From Haloplasma contractile SSD-17B (GTDB taxonomy: Bacteria > Bacillota_I > Bacilli_A > Haloplasmatales > Haloplasmataceae), in contig NZ_AFNU02000002.1 in NCBI RefSeq assembly GCF_000215935.2, positions 124,001 to 188,000 of the forward strand: DNA of 64,000 nt. The letters are read 5' to 3'. A model generated the notes under the pieces. The model had not been told where the DNA came from. It ran no database searches and saw only the letters and a list, made by a program, of their open reading frames with translations. A program made the position numbers and the translations under genes. Shown here piece by piece: positions 54,573 to 63,964 of the stretch; position 1 is the first letter of the stretch, and each line of letters starts with the position of its first letter.

Positions 54573-55841
54573 TTATTCTTCTATTTGAGCTTTCACTGTA
54601 TTTTCTGCAGATTCTAACGCCTCATCAAATGTTTTATTTCCATTTAATATATCCTGCATTTCAGCCATTATTGCCGCATCTGCTTCATATGTATATAGGC
54701 CATAGTTTACTGATGGAATTTCATTCATCCATGTAGCAAAGTCTTCATAAATTTTTTGATTGCCAAAGAATTCATCTTCTTCAGTGTAAGCTGCACCTGT
54801 TTGTGATGGGATATAACTTCCTACCGCTCCACGATTAGTTAAAATCGTTTGATAGAAATCTACATCACTAGAATAGGTATCATTTAAAAACTCGATTGCT
54901 AAATCTTTGTTGTCTGAGCTATCTAGAACATACCAACTAGAACCACCAAGGTTTGATGCATTCACTGCACCAGCCATATCTAATTTAGGAATTGGTGCAA
55001 CAGCCCATTTACCAGATTGAGTATCTTCAGATTTAATAGATCCTGTAATCCAAACACCTGTTACGACAGAAGCTACATCACCATTATTCATAGCTCCTAC
55101 CCATTCTCCCCAACCAGTTGTTGGCTTCGTAATGCCTGCATCTACCATTTCCTTATATAGTCGCAAACTTTCTTTCAACACTGCACTATCTTTAACAGCA
55201 ACATTCCCCTCATTGTCAAAGTACCAGTCTCCTGCTGATTGAAGCATAATTCTCATTACACCACCATCATTAGGGTCAAAAGCAACCATCTTTTTACCTG
55301 TTTTCTCTACTACATCTTTTCCAATTTCAATATAACGGTCCCAAGTAATGTTTTCTAAGTCTGATGCTGTATAACCGGCTTCACTTAATATATCAGTCCG
55401 ATAATAGAATCCAGAAACACCACTATCAAATGGTACTCCATATACTTTATTATCAACCGTCATAAGCTCAACTTTATAATCAGCAAATTTACTGTGATCG
55501 ACTTCATTCGTTAAATCAGCAAAGCTACCAGGATATGATTGCAAATATTTTTGTGAATTATAATCTTCTATCAAGACAATATCTGGTAAACCTTTCGTCA
55601 ACCCCGACGCCAAATTTGTATGTAATTTTTGCTCAAGGTCAGCTTTTGCATAGTCAACGATTTCAATCTCAACGTCCGGATTTTCTTCTAAGAAACGAGT
55701 CTTAGCTTCCTCCATAATTGCGATATTGAAGTTAGGATCCCATGCCCATATTGTAATCTTTTCCTTTTCTTCTTTTTCCCCACATGCAGCGAGTGTTATT
55801 GTTAACACAGCTAAAATTAATAATGCAAATAACTTTTTCAT
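54573..55841 (-). CDS. Oligosaccharide-binding lipoprotein of a CUT1 ABC importer
   Basis: A 422-residue extracellular solute-binding protein (family 1) with lipobox LAAC (Cys20). Typical segments are ITIWAWDPNFN, ARFLEENPDVEIEIVDY, FAVPFDSG-type KVYGVPFDSGVSGFYYR and NGDVASVVTGVWITG. The acidic interior fits sugar binding. It is the first gene of the galactoside operon, with promoter TTGCAT-N17-TAAAAT carrying an inverted TTTAGTAAA/TTTACTAAA operator. AGGTGGAGAGATA precedes the ATG. Lactose or galacto-oligosaccharide specificity is inferred from the downstream enzymes. Confidence 0.93.
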   Translation of the reverse strand: MKKLFALLILAVLTITLAACGEKEEKEKITIWAWDPNFNIAIMEEAKTRFLEENPDVEIEIVDYAKADLEQKLHTNLASGLTKGLPDIVLIEDYNSQKYLQSYPGSFADLTNEVDHSKFADYKVELMTVDNKVYGVPFDSGVSGFYYRTDILSEAGYTASDLENITWDRYIEIGKDVVEKTGKKMVAFDPNDGGVMRIMLQSAGDWYFDNEGNVAVKDSAVLKESLRLYKEMVDAGITKPTTGWGEWVGAMNNGDVASVVTGVWITGSIKSEDTQSGKWAVAPIPKLDMAGAVNASNLGGSSWYVLDSSDNKDLAIEFLNDTYSSDVDFYQTILTNRGAVGSYIPSQTGAAYTEEDEFFGNQKIYEDFATWMNEIPSVNYGLYTYEADAAIMAEMQDILNGNKTFDEALESAENTVKAQIEE

Positions 55842-55886
55842 TATCTCTCCACCTCCGGAATATTAGCGCTATCATCGCTTATTTAT

Positions 55887-55915
55887 ATTTTAGTAAACTT
55901 TTACTAAAAATGCAA
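55887..55915 (-). promoter_or_regulatory. Promoter and operator of the galactoside import operon
   Basis: Minus strand TTGCAT (55915-55910), 17 bp, TAAAAT (55892-55887). TTTAGTAAA-CT-TTTACTAAA (55889-55908) fills the spacer and overlaps the -10, a layout suited to repression. Confidence 0.75.
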
Positions 55916-55989
55916 GTGTTATTTGTTAAAATATTCAAAAACTGGATTATTTCTAGTCTTACTATTGGTCAATTCAAAAAAAATCTAAA

Positions 55990-56031
55990 TATAAAACAAA
56001 AATAGAGTGGATCAATCCACTCTATTTTTTC
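55990..56031 (-). terminator. Terminator of the lacI/galR-type gene
   Basis: AATAGAGTGGATTGATCCAC and the matching TCTATT form the stem; TTTTGTTTTATA follows on the minus strand. Confidence 0.85.
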
Positions 56032-56070
56032 TAGTTAAGTATGCTGTTCTAAACAAGCTAATCTCAGATA

Positions 56071-57078
<1,008 letters not shown>

Positions 57079-57102
57079 TCAGTCCCCTTTGATAATTGTT
57101 TT

Positions 57103-57150
57103 TTTACTAAACTTTACTATAATTTTACTAGTAATTAGATGAAAAAGCAA
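57103..57150 (-). promoter_or_regulatory. Promoter and operator of the LacI/GalR gene
   Basis: Minus strand TTGCTT (57150-57145), 17 bp, TAAAAT (57127-57122). Half-sites TTTACTAAA (57103), TTTACTATA (57113) and TTTACTAGT (57124) follow one another at 10-11 bp steps across and downstream of the -10. The remaining part of the 57076-57476 gap shows no gene. Confidence 0.7.
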
Positions 57151-57396
57151 TGTTAATTCGTTATTGTTGTATAATTATAGGCTCTGATAGCGGACATTGT
57201 TGCTATAAGACGCATTTATTCTCAATTTTTCATATAGACTGTTAACCTGGATTAAATCTAAACTAAAAAAATGCTTAACTAATTAATAACGACTTTTTAG
57301 GTATTGAAGCCCTGTTTATAAGATGTTTATTAGCAACAGATTTTACAAACAGAGCGTAATTATACACAATATTAAAATTTCAGAACTTAATTGGAC

Positions 57397-57442
57397 TTTA
57401 AAAAAACTACAACCTCAACAATATCGGCTGTAGCTTTTTATA
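57397..57442 (-). terminator. Terminator of the small membrane protein gene
   Basis: AGCTACAGCC and GGTTGTAGTT pair around a 13-nt loop, with TTTTTTAAAG on the minus strand. Confidence 0.75.
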
Positions 57443-57476
57443 GTCATTAACTCTTTTTTCAATTTACACTTTATTA

Positions 57477-57749
57477 TTATTGATTAGAGTTTCCTTCAAT
57501 CTCTTCATCTAAACTTTTCTCGTCACTTCGGTCACGTGGAGATTGCTCTAAATGTTTTTCGTCAATAATACTTTCTCTAGCAGCTTCTGTTCCATATTGA
57601 TTTTTAATACTTATCTTTTGAGCTTTTCTCTCATAATCAAGTATGCCATCCTCATATTGATCATGATCATTTTGTTTTTTTGATGCACTACGTCTGTTAT
57701 ACGAATAGATAAATAGAAAAAGCCCCAATGCAATTAGTATATAACCCAT
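57477..57749 (-). CDS. Small single-pass membrane protein, unknown function
   Basis: A 90-residue protein: one N-terminal membrane helix (GYILIALGLFLFIYSY), then a basic patch (NRRSASKKQN) and a highly charged, mostly acidic tail (SDEKSLDEEIEGN). The ATG at 57749 is chosen because AGTAGGTGAGTATT precedes it; a GTG three codons earlier overlaps the site. I recognise no family. The topology suggests a cytoplasmic tail anchored at the membrane. Confidence 0.65.
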   Translation of the reverse strand: MGYILIALGLFLFIYSYNRRSASKKQNDHDQYEDGILDYERKAQKISIKNQYGTEAARESIIDEKHLEQSPRDRSDEKSLDEEIEGNSNQ

Positions 57750-57841
57750 AATACTCACCTACTTTGAAATTATTTATCAGTATTAGTATTCATGAATATT
57801 AGATTATATATACTATTAGATTTTTCTGTATTTTTTTATCA

Positions 57842-57880
57842 AAAAAAGACTACTAACAAATTTCTCTGTTAGTAGCCTTA
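57842..57880 (-). terminator. Terminator of dps
   Basis: GGCTACTAACA and TGTTAGTAGTC pair around an 8-nt loop, followed by TTTTTTTGATA on the minus strand. Confidence 0.85.
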
Positions 57881-57887
57881 AACAATT

Positions 57888-58331
57888 TTATTTTAGTGTG
57901 GATTTTAACATCCATATATGTTTTTGTAAACTAGCTCTTATTCCTGTTAATAAGTCCGCTGTTACATCATCCGATAGACCTTCACTTATCTCGATTCCCT
58001 CTCCTAACTCATTATTAAGCTGTTCAAAGTCAGAGAGTAGTGAGTCGATCATTTCTTCAGTAGTTTCGGTTCCTTTAGCCTCTTCAATTGTTGCAAGTTC
58101 TAAGAAATCTTTTAATGTAGCAACAGGCTGTTCGTCTAACATTAGAATACGCTCTGCTATTTCATCAAAGTGTCCTGTAGTTTCGTCGTATAATTCTTCG
58201 AACTTTTGATGTAATTGGAAGAATAATTTACCTTTTACATACCAATGGAAATTATGTAATTTTGTGTAGAGCACTCCAAAGTTTGCGACTTCCTTGTTTA
58301 ATAGTTTAGTAAGTTCAGTTTTGTTTGCCAT
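57888..58331 (-). CDS. dps: Dps-family ferritin-like DNA-protection protein
   Basis: A 147-residue Dps/MrgA-type miniferritin that stores iron and detoxifies peroxide. The ferroxidase site spans NFHWYVKGKLFFQLHQKFEE (His) and HFDEIAERI (Asp/Glu), as usual at the dimer interface. C-terminal helices end HIWMLKS. The start is uncertain: GGAGG is 12 nt from the ATG at 58331 and 3 nt from the ATG at 58340. The former gives the normal MANK start. No PerR box was recognised upstream. Confidence 0.92.
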   Translation of the reverse strand: MANKTELTKLLNKEVANFGVLYTKLHNFHWYVKGKLFFQLHQKFEELYDETTGHFDEIAERILMLDEQPVATLKDFLELATIEEAKGTETTEEMIDSLLSDFEQLNNELGEGIEISEGLSDDVTADLLTGIRASLQKHIWMLKSTLK

Positions 58332-58456
58332 AAAATACATCAACCTCCATAAATTTTTTTGTTAATTTTTAACTGTTCATTTTGCTTACAATTATATGAT
58401 ATCATCTCAATACTACTTCATCAAATGATTTGCTTACTGGACCTATAAACTATAAA

Positions 58457-58492
58457 GAACAAAAAAAACTACAGCAAAACGCTGCAGTAGTT
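58457..58492 (-). terminator. Terminator downstream of tRNA-Leu
   Basis: CTACTGCAGCG and the matching GCTGTAG, with loop TTTT, are followed by TTTTTTTTG on the minus strand. Confidence 0.88.
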
Positions 58493-58494
58493 AA

Positions 58495-58580
58495 TGGTGC
58501 GAATGGGGGGACTCGAACCCCCACGGTCAAGAACCACATGCCCCTCAAGCATGCGCGTCTACCAATTCCGCCACACTCGC
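58495..58580 (-). tRNA. tRNA-Leu (anticodon GAG)
   Basis: An 86 nt class II tRNA: acceptor GCGAGTG/CATTCGC with one G-U pair, D-arm GGCGGAATTGGTAGACGC, anticodon stem CATGC/GCATG with loop TTGAGGG (anticodon GAG, codons CUC/CUU), long variable arm TGGTTCTTGACCG, T-arm GGGGG-TTCGAGT-CCCCC, and an encoded CCA. It is a single gene with its own terminator. Nothing else is seen in 58332-58723. Confidence 0.95.
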
Positions 58581-58681
58581 ATATTTATTTACACATTCAA
58601 TATTATATAATTTAAACCGATCTGTCAATATATTATGTATAAAAAACACTGTTAATTTATAGATATAGAAAGCTTAGTCAT

Positions 58682-58726
58682 TATAAAAAACCTCTGTGAA
58701 CTGTTTATTATGAAATAAGTTCACTA
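58682..58726 (-). terminator. Terminator of the NitT/TauT-type ABC operon
   Basis: GTGAACTTATT and AAACAGTTCAC pair imperfectly; GAGGTTTTTTATAAT follows on the minus strand, after the stop at 58724. Confidence 0.65.
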
Positions 58727-59440
58727 AACCCACTTGCATAGTTGCTTTTCTAATAGTTCTATCCCTTTGAATAAGATTAACCCAATTAAAGATAAGCTAA
58801 AAATACCTGCAAATAGTTTTACAGGATTCGTCATATTTAACGTTATATAATAACCAACACCATAAAATGTTGCAAAATTTTCACTTAAATATAATACGGC
58901 GATTGCTATTCCAATACCAATTCGAATCGTCGTAAATAAACTTGGCAATATTGCTGGTATAATTACATCTTTATATAACTGTACTCTTGACAATGATACA
59001 GAACGAGATACATAGAACACTTCCTCAGGAATTGCTCGTACTGCATCTTTTACTGAGATGATGATTGGAAAAATTACAATCACTATAATGAGAACAATTT
59101 TAGTCAGGTCACCAATACCTAAAATAATTATTAATACAGGTAATAAAGCAGCCTTAGGTACTGGGTATAATCCATAAACTAAAGGCAAGAGGAGCGTTTC
59201 ACTTTTTTTAGACAATCCAATTAGTAATCCTATATGAACACCTAGTATGATAGAAATTCCTAATCCTATTATAATACGTTTTAAACTTGCAACAATATGA
59301 ACTTGTAGCTCACCTGGATAAAGACGTATAAATTGAGTGATAACATCATGTGGAAACGGAATAATTTCACGATAAATCACGGCAAATGCATACCAAAGAA
59401 GTATAGTGATGAAAAGGCTATAGATTTGTGTTAGTTTCAT
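58724..59440 (-). CDS. ABC transporter permease (NitT/TauT/SsuC type)
   Basis: A 238-residue permease with about six helices; the cytoplasmic coupling loop contains FYVSRSVSLSRVQLYKDVIIP. The start is the ATG at 59440, overlapping the ATPase stop as ATGA with AAGGAG upstream; an earlier in-frame ATG at 59473 lies inside the ATPase gene and has no ribosome site. It works with the ATPase at 59437 and the binding protein at 60260. Possible substrates of this family include sulfonates, nitrate, riboflavin and thiamine pyrimidine precursors; none can be singled out. Confidence 0.9.
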   Translation of the reverse strand: MKLTQIYSLFITILLWYAFAVIYREIIPFPHDVITQFIRLYPGELQVHIVASLKRIIIGLGISIILGVHIGLLIGLSKKSETLLLPLVYGLYPVPKAALLPVLIIILGIGDLTKIVLIIVIVIFPIIISVKDAVRAIPEEVFYVSRSVSLSRVQLYKDVIIPAILPSLFTTIRIGIGIAIAVLYLSENFATFYGVGYYITLNMTNPVKLFAGIFSLSLIGLILFKGIELLEKQLCKWV

Positions 59441-60168
59441 ATTATCTCTAGCTCCTTTCTTAACTCTATACATCGTTTATAGAATGATAACGATTGTCTA
59501 GCATTTTGATTTCCATATAAATCGGTGTTATCAATAACTTTTTTTATTACACCCTCGTCCATAACCACTATTTTTTGTCCCAAATACACAGCCTCTTCAA
59601 TATCATGCGTTACAATAATAGAAGTTAGGTCATGGCTATCATACAGTTTTAACATAGTCCGCTGAAAAGTTTCCTTGGTCATAGCATCAAGTGATGATGA
59701 TGGTTCATCTAGTAGTAGTAAATCAGACTCCATGACCAAAACTCTCCCTATTGCAACACGTTGTTTCTCTCCACCACTAATTTCTTTTATATAATGATCG
59801 GCAACATGAGTAATGTTTAATTCATGTAAGACCTGTTCGACTCGTTCATGAATTTCCTGTTTTTTTAATCCCATTCCTTTTAATCCAATTGATAAGTTAT
59901 TATACACTGTTTTCCAAGGAAATAGACCTCCATTTTGAAACACTATTCCAGTTTTTCGTCTCATTCCAGTTAAAGGATTGTCATTTATGAACATAACACC
60001 CTCTGTCGGCTTTATAATTCCTGCTAATAGGTATAAGAGCGTTGTTTTTCCACATCCCGATTTACCAATTAATGTAACTTGTTCATTTCTAGATAAATTG
60101 AACGACAAACTCTTAATCACTTCTTGTCCTTGCTTATACTGAAATGTCATGTTTTCAATCTTAATCAT
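59437..60168 (-). CDS. ABC transporter ATP-binding protein (NitT/TauT/SsuB type)
   Basis: A 243-residue ATPase with Walker A GKSGCGKTT, Q-loop region GIVFQNGGLFPWKTV, signature ISGGEKQRVAIGR, Walker B DLLLLDEPSSSLD and switch His in IIVTHDIEEAV. FPWKTVYNNL is typical of the SsuB/ThiZ group. AAGAGGGATTTAG precedes the ATG. It ends in TGA overlapping the permease ATG, direct evidence that UGA is a stop here. A hairpin (60227-60254) separates it from the binding-protein gene. Confidence 0.94.
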   Translation of the reverse strand: MIKIENMTFQYKQGQEVIKSLSFNLSRNEQVTLIGKSGCGKTTLLYLLAGIIKPTEGVMFINDNPLTGMRRKTGIVFQNGGLFPWKTVYNNLSIGLKGMGLKKQEIHERVEQVLHELNITHVADHYIKEISGGEKQRVAIGRVLVMESDLLLLDEPSSSLDAMTKETFQRTMLKLYDSHDLTSIIVTHDIEEAVYLGQKIVVMDEGVIKKVIDNTDLYGNQNARQSLSFYKRCIELRKELEII

Positions 60169-60223
60169 CTAAATCCCTCTTATCGTTTTAGTATTACAAT
60201 CCTTAAAACTAAATTATATATCT

Positions 60224-60256
60224 ATTAAAAAGTTGACCGTATACAGTCAACTTTTC
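60224..60256 (-). terminator. Hairpin between the binding-protein and ATPase genes
   Basis: AAAAGTTGAC and GTCAACTTTT with loop TGTATACG, followed by TTAATAG on the minus strand. It is a likely partial terminator within the operon. Confidence 0.65.
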
Positions 60257-60259
60257 TCA

Positions 60260-61186
60260 TTATTCTTTCCAATTAAAGGTTAGATCATTTAAACGATACT
60301 CTTCTGTAATCAAATCGTTTTCATACATCCATGCCATAACATTATTGAATTGTGTTTGATCGGGTAATTCCAAGTTATGAAACTCCTGTACAGTCACTAA
60401 GTCAACAGTATCAGCCGTCAAGATATTATGTTTTACGATATAAGACTTATACTCATTGTACTCTTTAGTCTTAAGTTCATTAATTGCATCATCAGTTGTA
60501 TTAAAGAATTTTCTTAGTGCATCTCCGTGTTCGTCTACAAATTCTTTTCTAAACACAAGCGATGTTACATTTAGTTCTTCATCAATGTTGTTCCACATTT
60601 TTGTGCCACCTGCTAACGTAGCAAATGGATCAGGTAAAATCGCCATGTGTAATCCATCATTAGAAGGATCAGTTACAAGCGCCGCCTTTCTAGCTGGTAC
60701 TGAGGGGATTCCCACCTTAGTATACGAAACACTGTTTTCCTCAGCAATTTTCGTGACTAAATAATCAAGGATACCATTTTCAAATGTACCTACTTTAGCG
60801 CCATCTGTCTCACTTAAATCCGTTTCTGTATATGCTTGATTGGCAACTAACATAAATTTTTCTTCTGTCTTCGCTGTTACGATAAGGTCAACATCATTTT
60901 CTAAATTATGACCTAGCATAACATAATCAGTATTCATACCATCTAAATGCCCACCAATAACAGCGGCATCACGCTCGTTAGCGTTCATAAAAATACGAAT
61001 CTCTACATCTAGTCCTGCTTCTTCATATAGTCCCTCTTCAAGAGCATATACATAAGGTACCGCACCTAAACTCGGCATAAACCCAATTTTAATCGTCTCT
61101 TTTTCTGGAGTACCATTACCACACGCAACAATTAATAAGAACATTGATATACTCAAAAACATAAAAATTATCTTCTTCATTTCCAT
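60260..61186 (-). CDS. NitT/TauT-type ABC substrate-binding lipoprotein
   Basis: A 308-residue lipoprotein (LLIVAC lipobox) of the NMT1/THI5-like, SsuA/TauA fold. IKIGFMPSLGAVPYVYALEEGL at the mature start, GLDVEIRIF and the hinge segment PDPFATLAGG are typical. The start is one of three close codons (61192 GTG, 61186 ATG, 61180 ATG); 61186 has the best spacing from GGGAG. The ligand is unknown. It is the first gene of a three-gene operon with 59437 and 58724. No TPP or other riboswitch was recognised in its leader. Confidence 0.88.
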   Translation of the reverse strand: MEMKKIIFMFLSISMFLLIVACGNGTPEKETIKIGFMPSLGAVPYVYALEEGLYEEAGLDVEIRIFMNANERDAAVIGGHLDGMNTDYVMLGHNLENDVDLIVTAKTEEKFMLVANQAYTETDLSETDGAKVGTFENGILDYLVTKIAEENSVSYTKVGIPSVPARKAALVTDPSNDGLHMAILPDPFATLAGGTKMWNNIDEELNVTSLVFRKEFVDEHGDALRKFFNTTDDAINELKTKEYNEYKSYIVKHNILTADTVDLVTVQEFHNLELPDQTQFNNVMAWMYENDLITEEYRLNDLTFNWKE

Positions 61187-61534
61187 CACCACTCCCTAAA
61201 TTTAAACAATTTTCATTATATCAAATTGTTATGAAAATATATATAGTTTATAGTAAGTTTCTTACTTTTTTCACAAAATCGTGATTCGTATTAACAAATG
61301 ATGCCCTCAGCTAATTTCACTTTATTAACAATGTACAGGTAGATGATCATACCTGGTTATAATATGACACCTGCTACATTTCCACTAAGAAACTAAAAAG
61401 AATAGAAAGTAACTCAAAATTCATTCCTGCTAAAAAAAACAGAATAATATTTGTTTTTTATAAAATAGACATTACATCTTATTAAATTAGTGATATAATA
61501 AAGATTAGTATTAACATAATTATGAGGTGGTATA
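61187..61534. other. 348 bp divergent intergenic region
   Basis: A minus-strand TATAAT lies about 30 nt upstream of the binding-protein start. Around 61338-61357 a small hairpin CAGGTAGATGATCATACCTG can form. A plus-strand TATAAT at about 61494 fits the hemolysin III gene. No coding sequence is supported. Confidence 0.4.
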
Positions 61535-62284
61535 ATGGAAGTTAAAAAAGATATTGAAACGTCACTCGTTTCCTTTTTAGCTGATGAACTTAAGGATAAG
61601 AAGACAACTGAATTAGATTCAATTGTAGATGCTGACGAATCATATACTGTTAAAAAATATTTTACATTAGGTGAAGAAATCTTTAATTCTATTGTACATG
61701 GAATAGGGGCACTCATCTCAATTGCATTTTTAGTATTTTTCAGTGTTAATGCAGATTCCGTCCTCGAAACAGTTGGTGTTATTCTGTTTGCATCAACATC
61801 TATAATCTTATTTACAATGTCTTGCCTATATCATGCATTTCCAAGAGGGACTACTAAAAATGTTTTTGAACGGTTTGATCATTTATCCATTTATCTATTG
61901 ATAGCAGGAACATATACTCCATTTTCATTTGCTATGGTACTAAAAGGGTACCCTAGTGGTTGGATCTTATTCTCTATTTTATGGGGTATTGCTATATTAG
62001 GGATTGTCTTAAAATCAATATGGATTAAAAAATATGTAATACTGCATACGATCATGTTCTTATTAATGGGATGGAGTATACTTGTTATTGGACCGGGTAA
62101 TATATATGATCTTCTTGGTGGATTAAACGGATTTGTTTTTTTACTAGCAGGTGGATTATCCTATAGTATTGGTGTCATATTCTTTTTATTTCCACTATTT
62201 AAATTCCATCATGCGATCTGGCATCTATTCGTTTTATTTGGTGCCATATTACATATGTTCGCTGTATTGTTATATATTTTATAA
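61535..62284 (+). CDS. Hemolysin III / PAQR-family membrane protein
   Basis: A 249-residue protein with a polar N-terminal extension (about 45 residues) and seven predicted membrane helices. EEIFNSIVHGIGALISIA, CLYHAFPRG (Ser/His motif region), FERFDHLSIYLLIAGTYTPF (Asp, His) and FHHAIWHLFVLFGAILHM (His cluster) are the zinc-binding PAQR/YqfA signatures. Bacterial members are channel-like or hydrolase-like membrane proteins, and haemolysis is not a safe inference from the name. TATGAGGTGGTATA precedes the ATG. Confidence 0.92.
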   Translation: MEVKKDIETSLVSFLADELKDKKTTELDSIVDADESYTVKKYFTLGEEIFNSIVHGIGALISIAFLVFFSVNADSVLETVGVILFASTSIILFTMSCLYHAFPRGTTKNVFERFDHLSIYLLIAGTYTPFSFAMVLKGYPSGWILFSILWGIAILGIVLKSIWIKKYVILHTIMFLLMGWSILVIGPGNIYDLLGGLNGFVFLLAGGLSYSIGVIFFLFPLFKFHHAIWHLFVLFGAILHMFAVLLYIL

Positions 62285-62287
62285 AAT

Positions 62288-62314
62288 TAAAAGCCCTTTC
62301 CGGGCTTTTTTTAT
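62288..62314 (+). terminator. Terminator of the hemolysin III gene
   Basis: AAAAGCCC, TTTCC and GGGCTTTTTTT, directly after the stop at 62284. Confidence 0.88.
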
Positions 62315-62382
62315 ATTACGCTTATAATATTTCTCTCAATTACAAAAAATAATATGATTAATAAATTAAAAGGGGATTTCAT

Positions 62383-62679
62383 ATGGATAAAGACATCTGT
62401 CAACTTTGTACGCGTAAAGAATTGCTACTAACCAAACACCATCTTGTTCCAAAAGAAGAAGGCGGAACACATTCAGAAATCGCACTTCTCTGTATTCCCT
62501 GTCATAGAACAATACATTCTTTTTATTCAAATAAAGAATTAGCCCTACACTTAAATACCCTTGATTTATTAAAAGATGATCCTAAGATTAATAAATATCT
62601 AAGATGGATTAAAAAACAGCCTCTTAAATCGAAAATTAGGATTCGTTCTCCTCATCATCGAAATAAGAGACGTCACTAA
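62383..62679 (+). CDS. Small HNH nuclease-domain protein (YisB-like)
   Basis: A 98-residue protein with a compact HNH fold: CQLCTRKELLLTKHHLVPKE supplies the first zinc Cys pair and the His-His, and ALLCIPCHRTIH supplies the second Cys pair and the terminal His. The C-terminal 25 residues are strongly basic (KSKIRIRSPHHRNKRRH), suited to nucleic-acid binding. Similar stand-alone proteins occur in Bacillus as housekeeping genes of unknown role. AAAAGGGGATTTCAT precedes the ATG. It converges with the peptidase gene at 62685, with only 5 bp between stops. Confidence 0.85.
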   Translation: MDKDICQLCTRKELLLTKHHLVPKEEGGTHSEIALLCIPCHRTIHSFYSNKELALHLNTLDLLKDDPKINKYLRWIKKQPLKSKIRIRSPHHRNKRRH

Positions 62680-62684
62680 TAATT

Positions 62685-63671
62685 CTATTTTAATGATACT
62701 CTTTCCCATTTATTAATATAGTGATACGGATTGAAGCTCCACTCTTTTCTACCATCAAATTTATAAAAACCAAAGTGAAGATGCGGAGGAAACTTTCCAC
62801 TCGTTCCTTCCTTTCCATATCCTGTAGAGCCTACATAGCCAATTACCTGTCCAGGTTCAACAATGTCTCCTTCTTCCAAACCTTTTGCATATCCATTCAA
62901 ATGTGCATAATATTCATAAGTATTATACATGTCCCGAATTCCAAGACGATAGCCCCCGAATTCATTCCAACCAATGATTTCAACAACTCCATATGCAGTT
63001 GATACAACTGGTGTTCCATAATGTGAGAAAATATCGACACCTTCATGGATACGATAGCCTCCCCAAGACCTACCAGTTCCGTAATTGTTTGTATAATCAC
63101 CGGCATAATGTTTAGGAATTGGAAATACACGTTTCCCTAATTCAACTGTATCATATTGTTCAAATAATTTTGCAATTGTAAAAATAATGTTTACCCCTTT
63201 TTCTACTTTATAATAGTTTAAAAGTGCTGCTTCGATTTCTTTTTTACCTTTACCATATGAGGATATATAATTAAGCATTGCTTGAAGACGGTCATAGGTA
63301 TTTAAACGTTCAGCTAGACCATCTCCATCTCCATCTACACCCATACCCTGAAATAAATAAATAGTGTCTAAGTTTTGATCATCTTCACGAGGATTTGCAT
63401 AACCACTCCATAAAACAGGATCAAAACAAATCGATATGATTTCTTCGTCTTTCTTACAATACTTTCGATAATTTTTTGTGTTTCTTTCGTATTGATCAAT
63501 GGCTCCGATTATGTACCATGGTATGTCTGTATACCTAGCATACTGTTTATAAATATACATCCTTTCAGGTACTTGATTGTCATCCTTTTTTGCTGCATTC
63601 ACACCTGTTGTAATTGTGCATATAGAAATAGGGAACACTAATAGTAATACTAATAATTTTTTTATTTTCAT
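62685..63671 (-). CDS. Secreted M23 (LytM-type) peptidoglycan endopeptidase
   Basis: A 328-residue protein with signal peptide (KKLLVLLLVFPISICTITTG). An N-terminal helical domain (about 35-190, IPWYIIGAIDQYERNTKNY) resembles the lytic-transglycosylase-like region of several Bacilli wall enzymes. The M23 domain (about 200-315) has zinc-site HEGVDIF and PPHLHFG. Its size and layout are like B. subtilis LytH, a spore-cortex L-Ala-D-Glu endopeptidase, but that match is from memory. ATGGAGTGAGAATATGAT precedes the ATG. The target is peptidoglycan; a sporulation role is only a possibility. Confidence 0.88.
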   Translation of the reverse strand: MKIKKLLVLLLVFPISICTITTGVNAAKKDDNQVPERMYIYKQYARYTDIPWYIIGAIDQYERNTKNYRKYCKKDEEIISICFDPVLWSGYANPREDDQNLDTIYLFQGMGVDGDGDGLAERLNTYDRLQAMLNYISSYGKGKKEIEAALLNYYKVEKGVNIIFTIAKLFEQYDTVELGKRVFPIPKHYAGDYTNNYGTGRSWGGYRIHEGVDIFSHYGTPVVSTAYGVVEIIGWNEFGGYRLGIRDMYNTYEYYAHLNGYAKGLEEGDIVEPGQVIGYVGSTGYGKEGTSGKFPPHLHFGFYKFDGRKEWSFNPYHYINKWERVSLK

Positions 63672-63815
63672 ATCATATTCTCACTCCATAAACCTTTTTT
63701 AATACTATTCTCTAATTTATTGTTTGAAAAATAGATAATTTTATAGCATAATTTTTGGTTTGGAAATTAATACTTATTTTTTTATGCTGATATTTTTAAA
63801 ATACCTATAAAAAAT

Positions 63816-63850
63816 TAAAAAGCACACCACTTTTTGGGTGCGCTTTCTAT
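63816..63850 (-). terminator. Terminator of the YjcZ-like gene
   Basis: AAAGCGCACCC and GGTGTGCTTT pair around a 6-7 nt loop, followed by TTAATTTTT on the minus strand, just after the stop at 63854. Confidence 0.8.
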
Positions 63851-63853
63851 CTT

Positions 63854-63964
63854 TTACTTTATACATCCATTAGAAACTGCTGCAATAACAATTAAAATAA
63901 ATAATACTAGAACAATGGCATATGAATTCCCATACTCACTTCTTGGTCTACAATTATAATCCAC
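63854..63964 (-). CDS. YjcZ-like tiny membrane protein
   Basis: A 36-residue protein starting with GTG at 63964 behind AAGGAGGTAATGTT. The sequence opens MDYNCRPRSEYGNSYAIVLV and ends in a single hydrophobic helix plus SNGCIK. The YG-rich start and the pattern VLVLFILIVIAAV match the YjcZ family of very small sporulation-associated Bacilli proteins (usually about 30-50 residues). A terminator follows directly, supporting a real gene. Family assignment is by pattern only; function in this family is poorly known. Confidence 0.65.
   Translation of the reverse strand: MDYNCRPRSEYGNSYAIVLVLFILIVIAAVSNGCIK

Noticed and set aside
61200-61420. Possible TPP riboswitch upstream of the NMT1/THI5-like binding protein
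   Set aside because: CAGGT/ACCTG pairings exist, but the conserved CTGAGA and ACCTGATCTGG-type cores are absent or in the wrong order on both strands.
61414-61716. Minus-strand open frame of about 100 codons over the start of the hemolysin III gene
   Set aside because: It overlaps a clear family gene on the other strand and has low-complexity Ser-rich sequence with no ribosome site; it is an antisense shadow.
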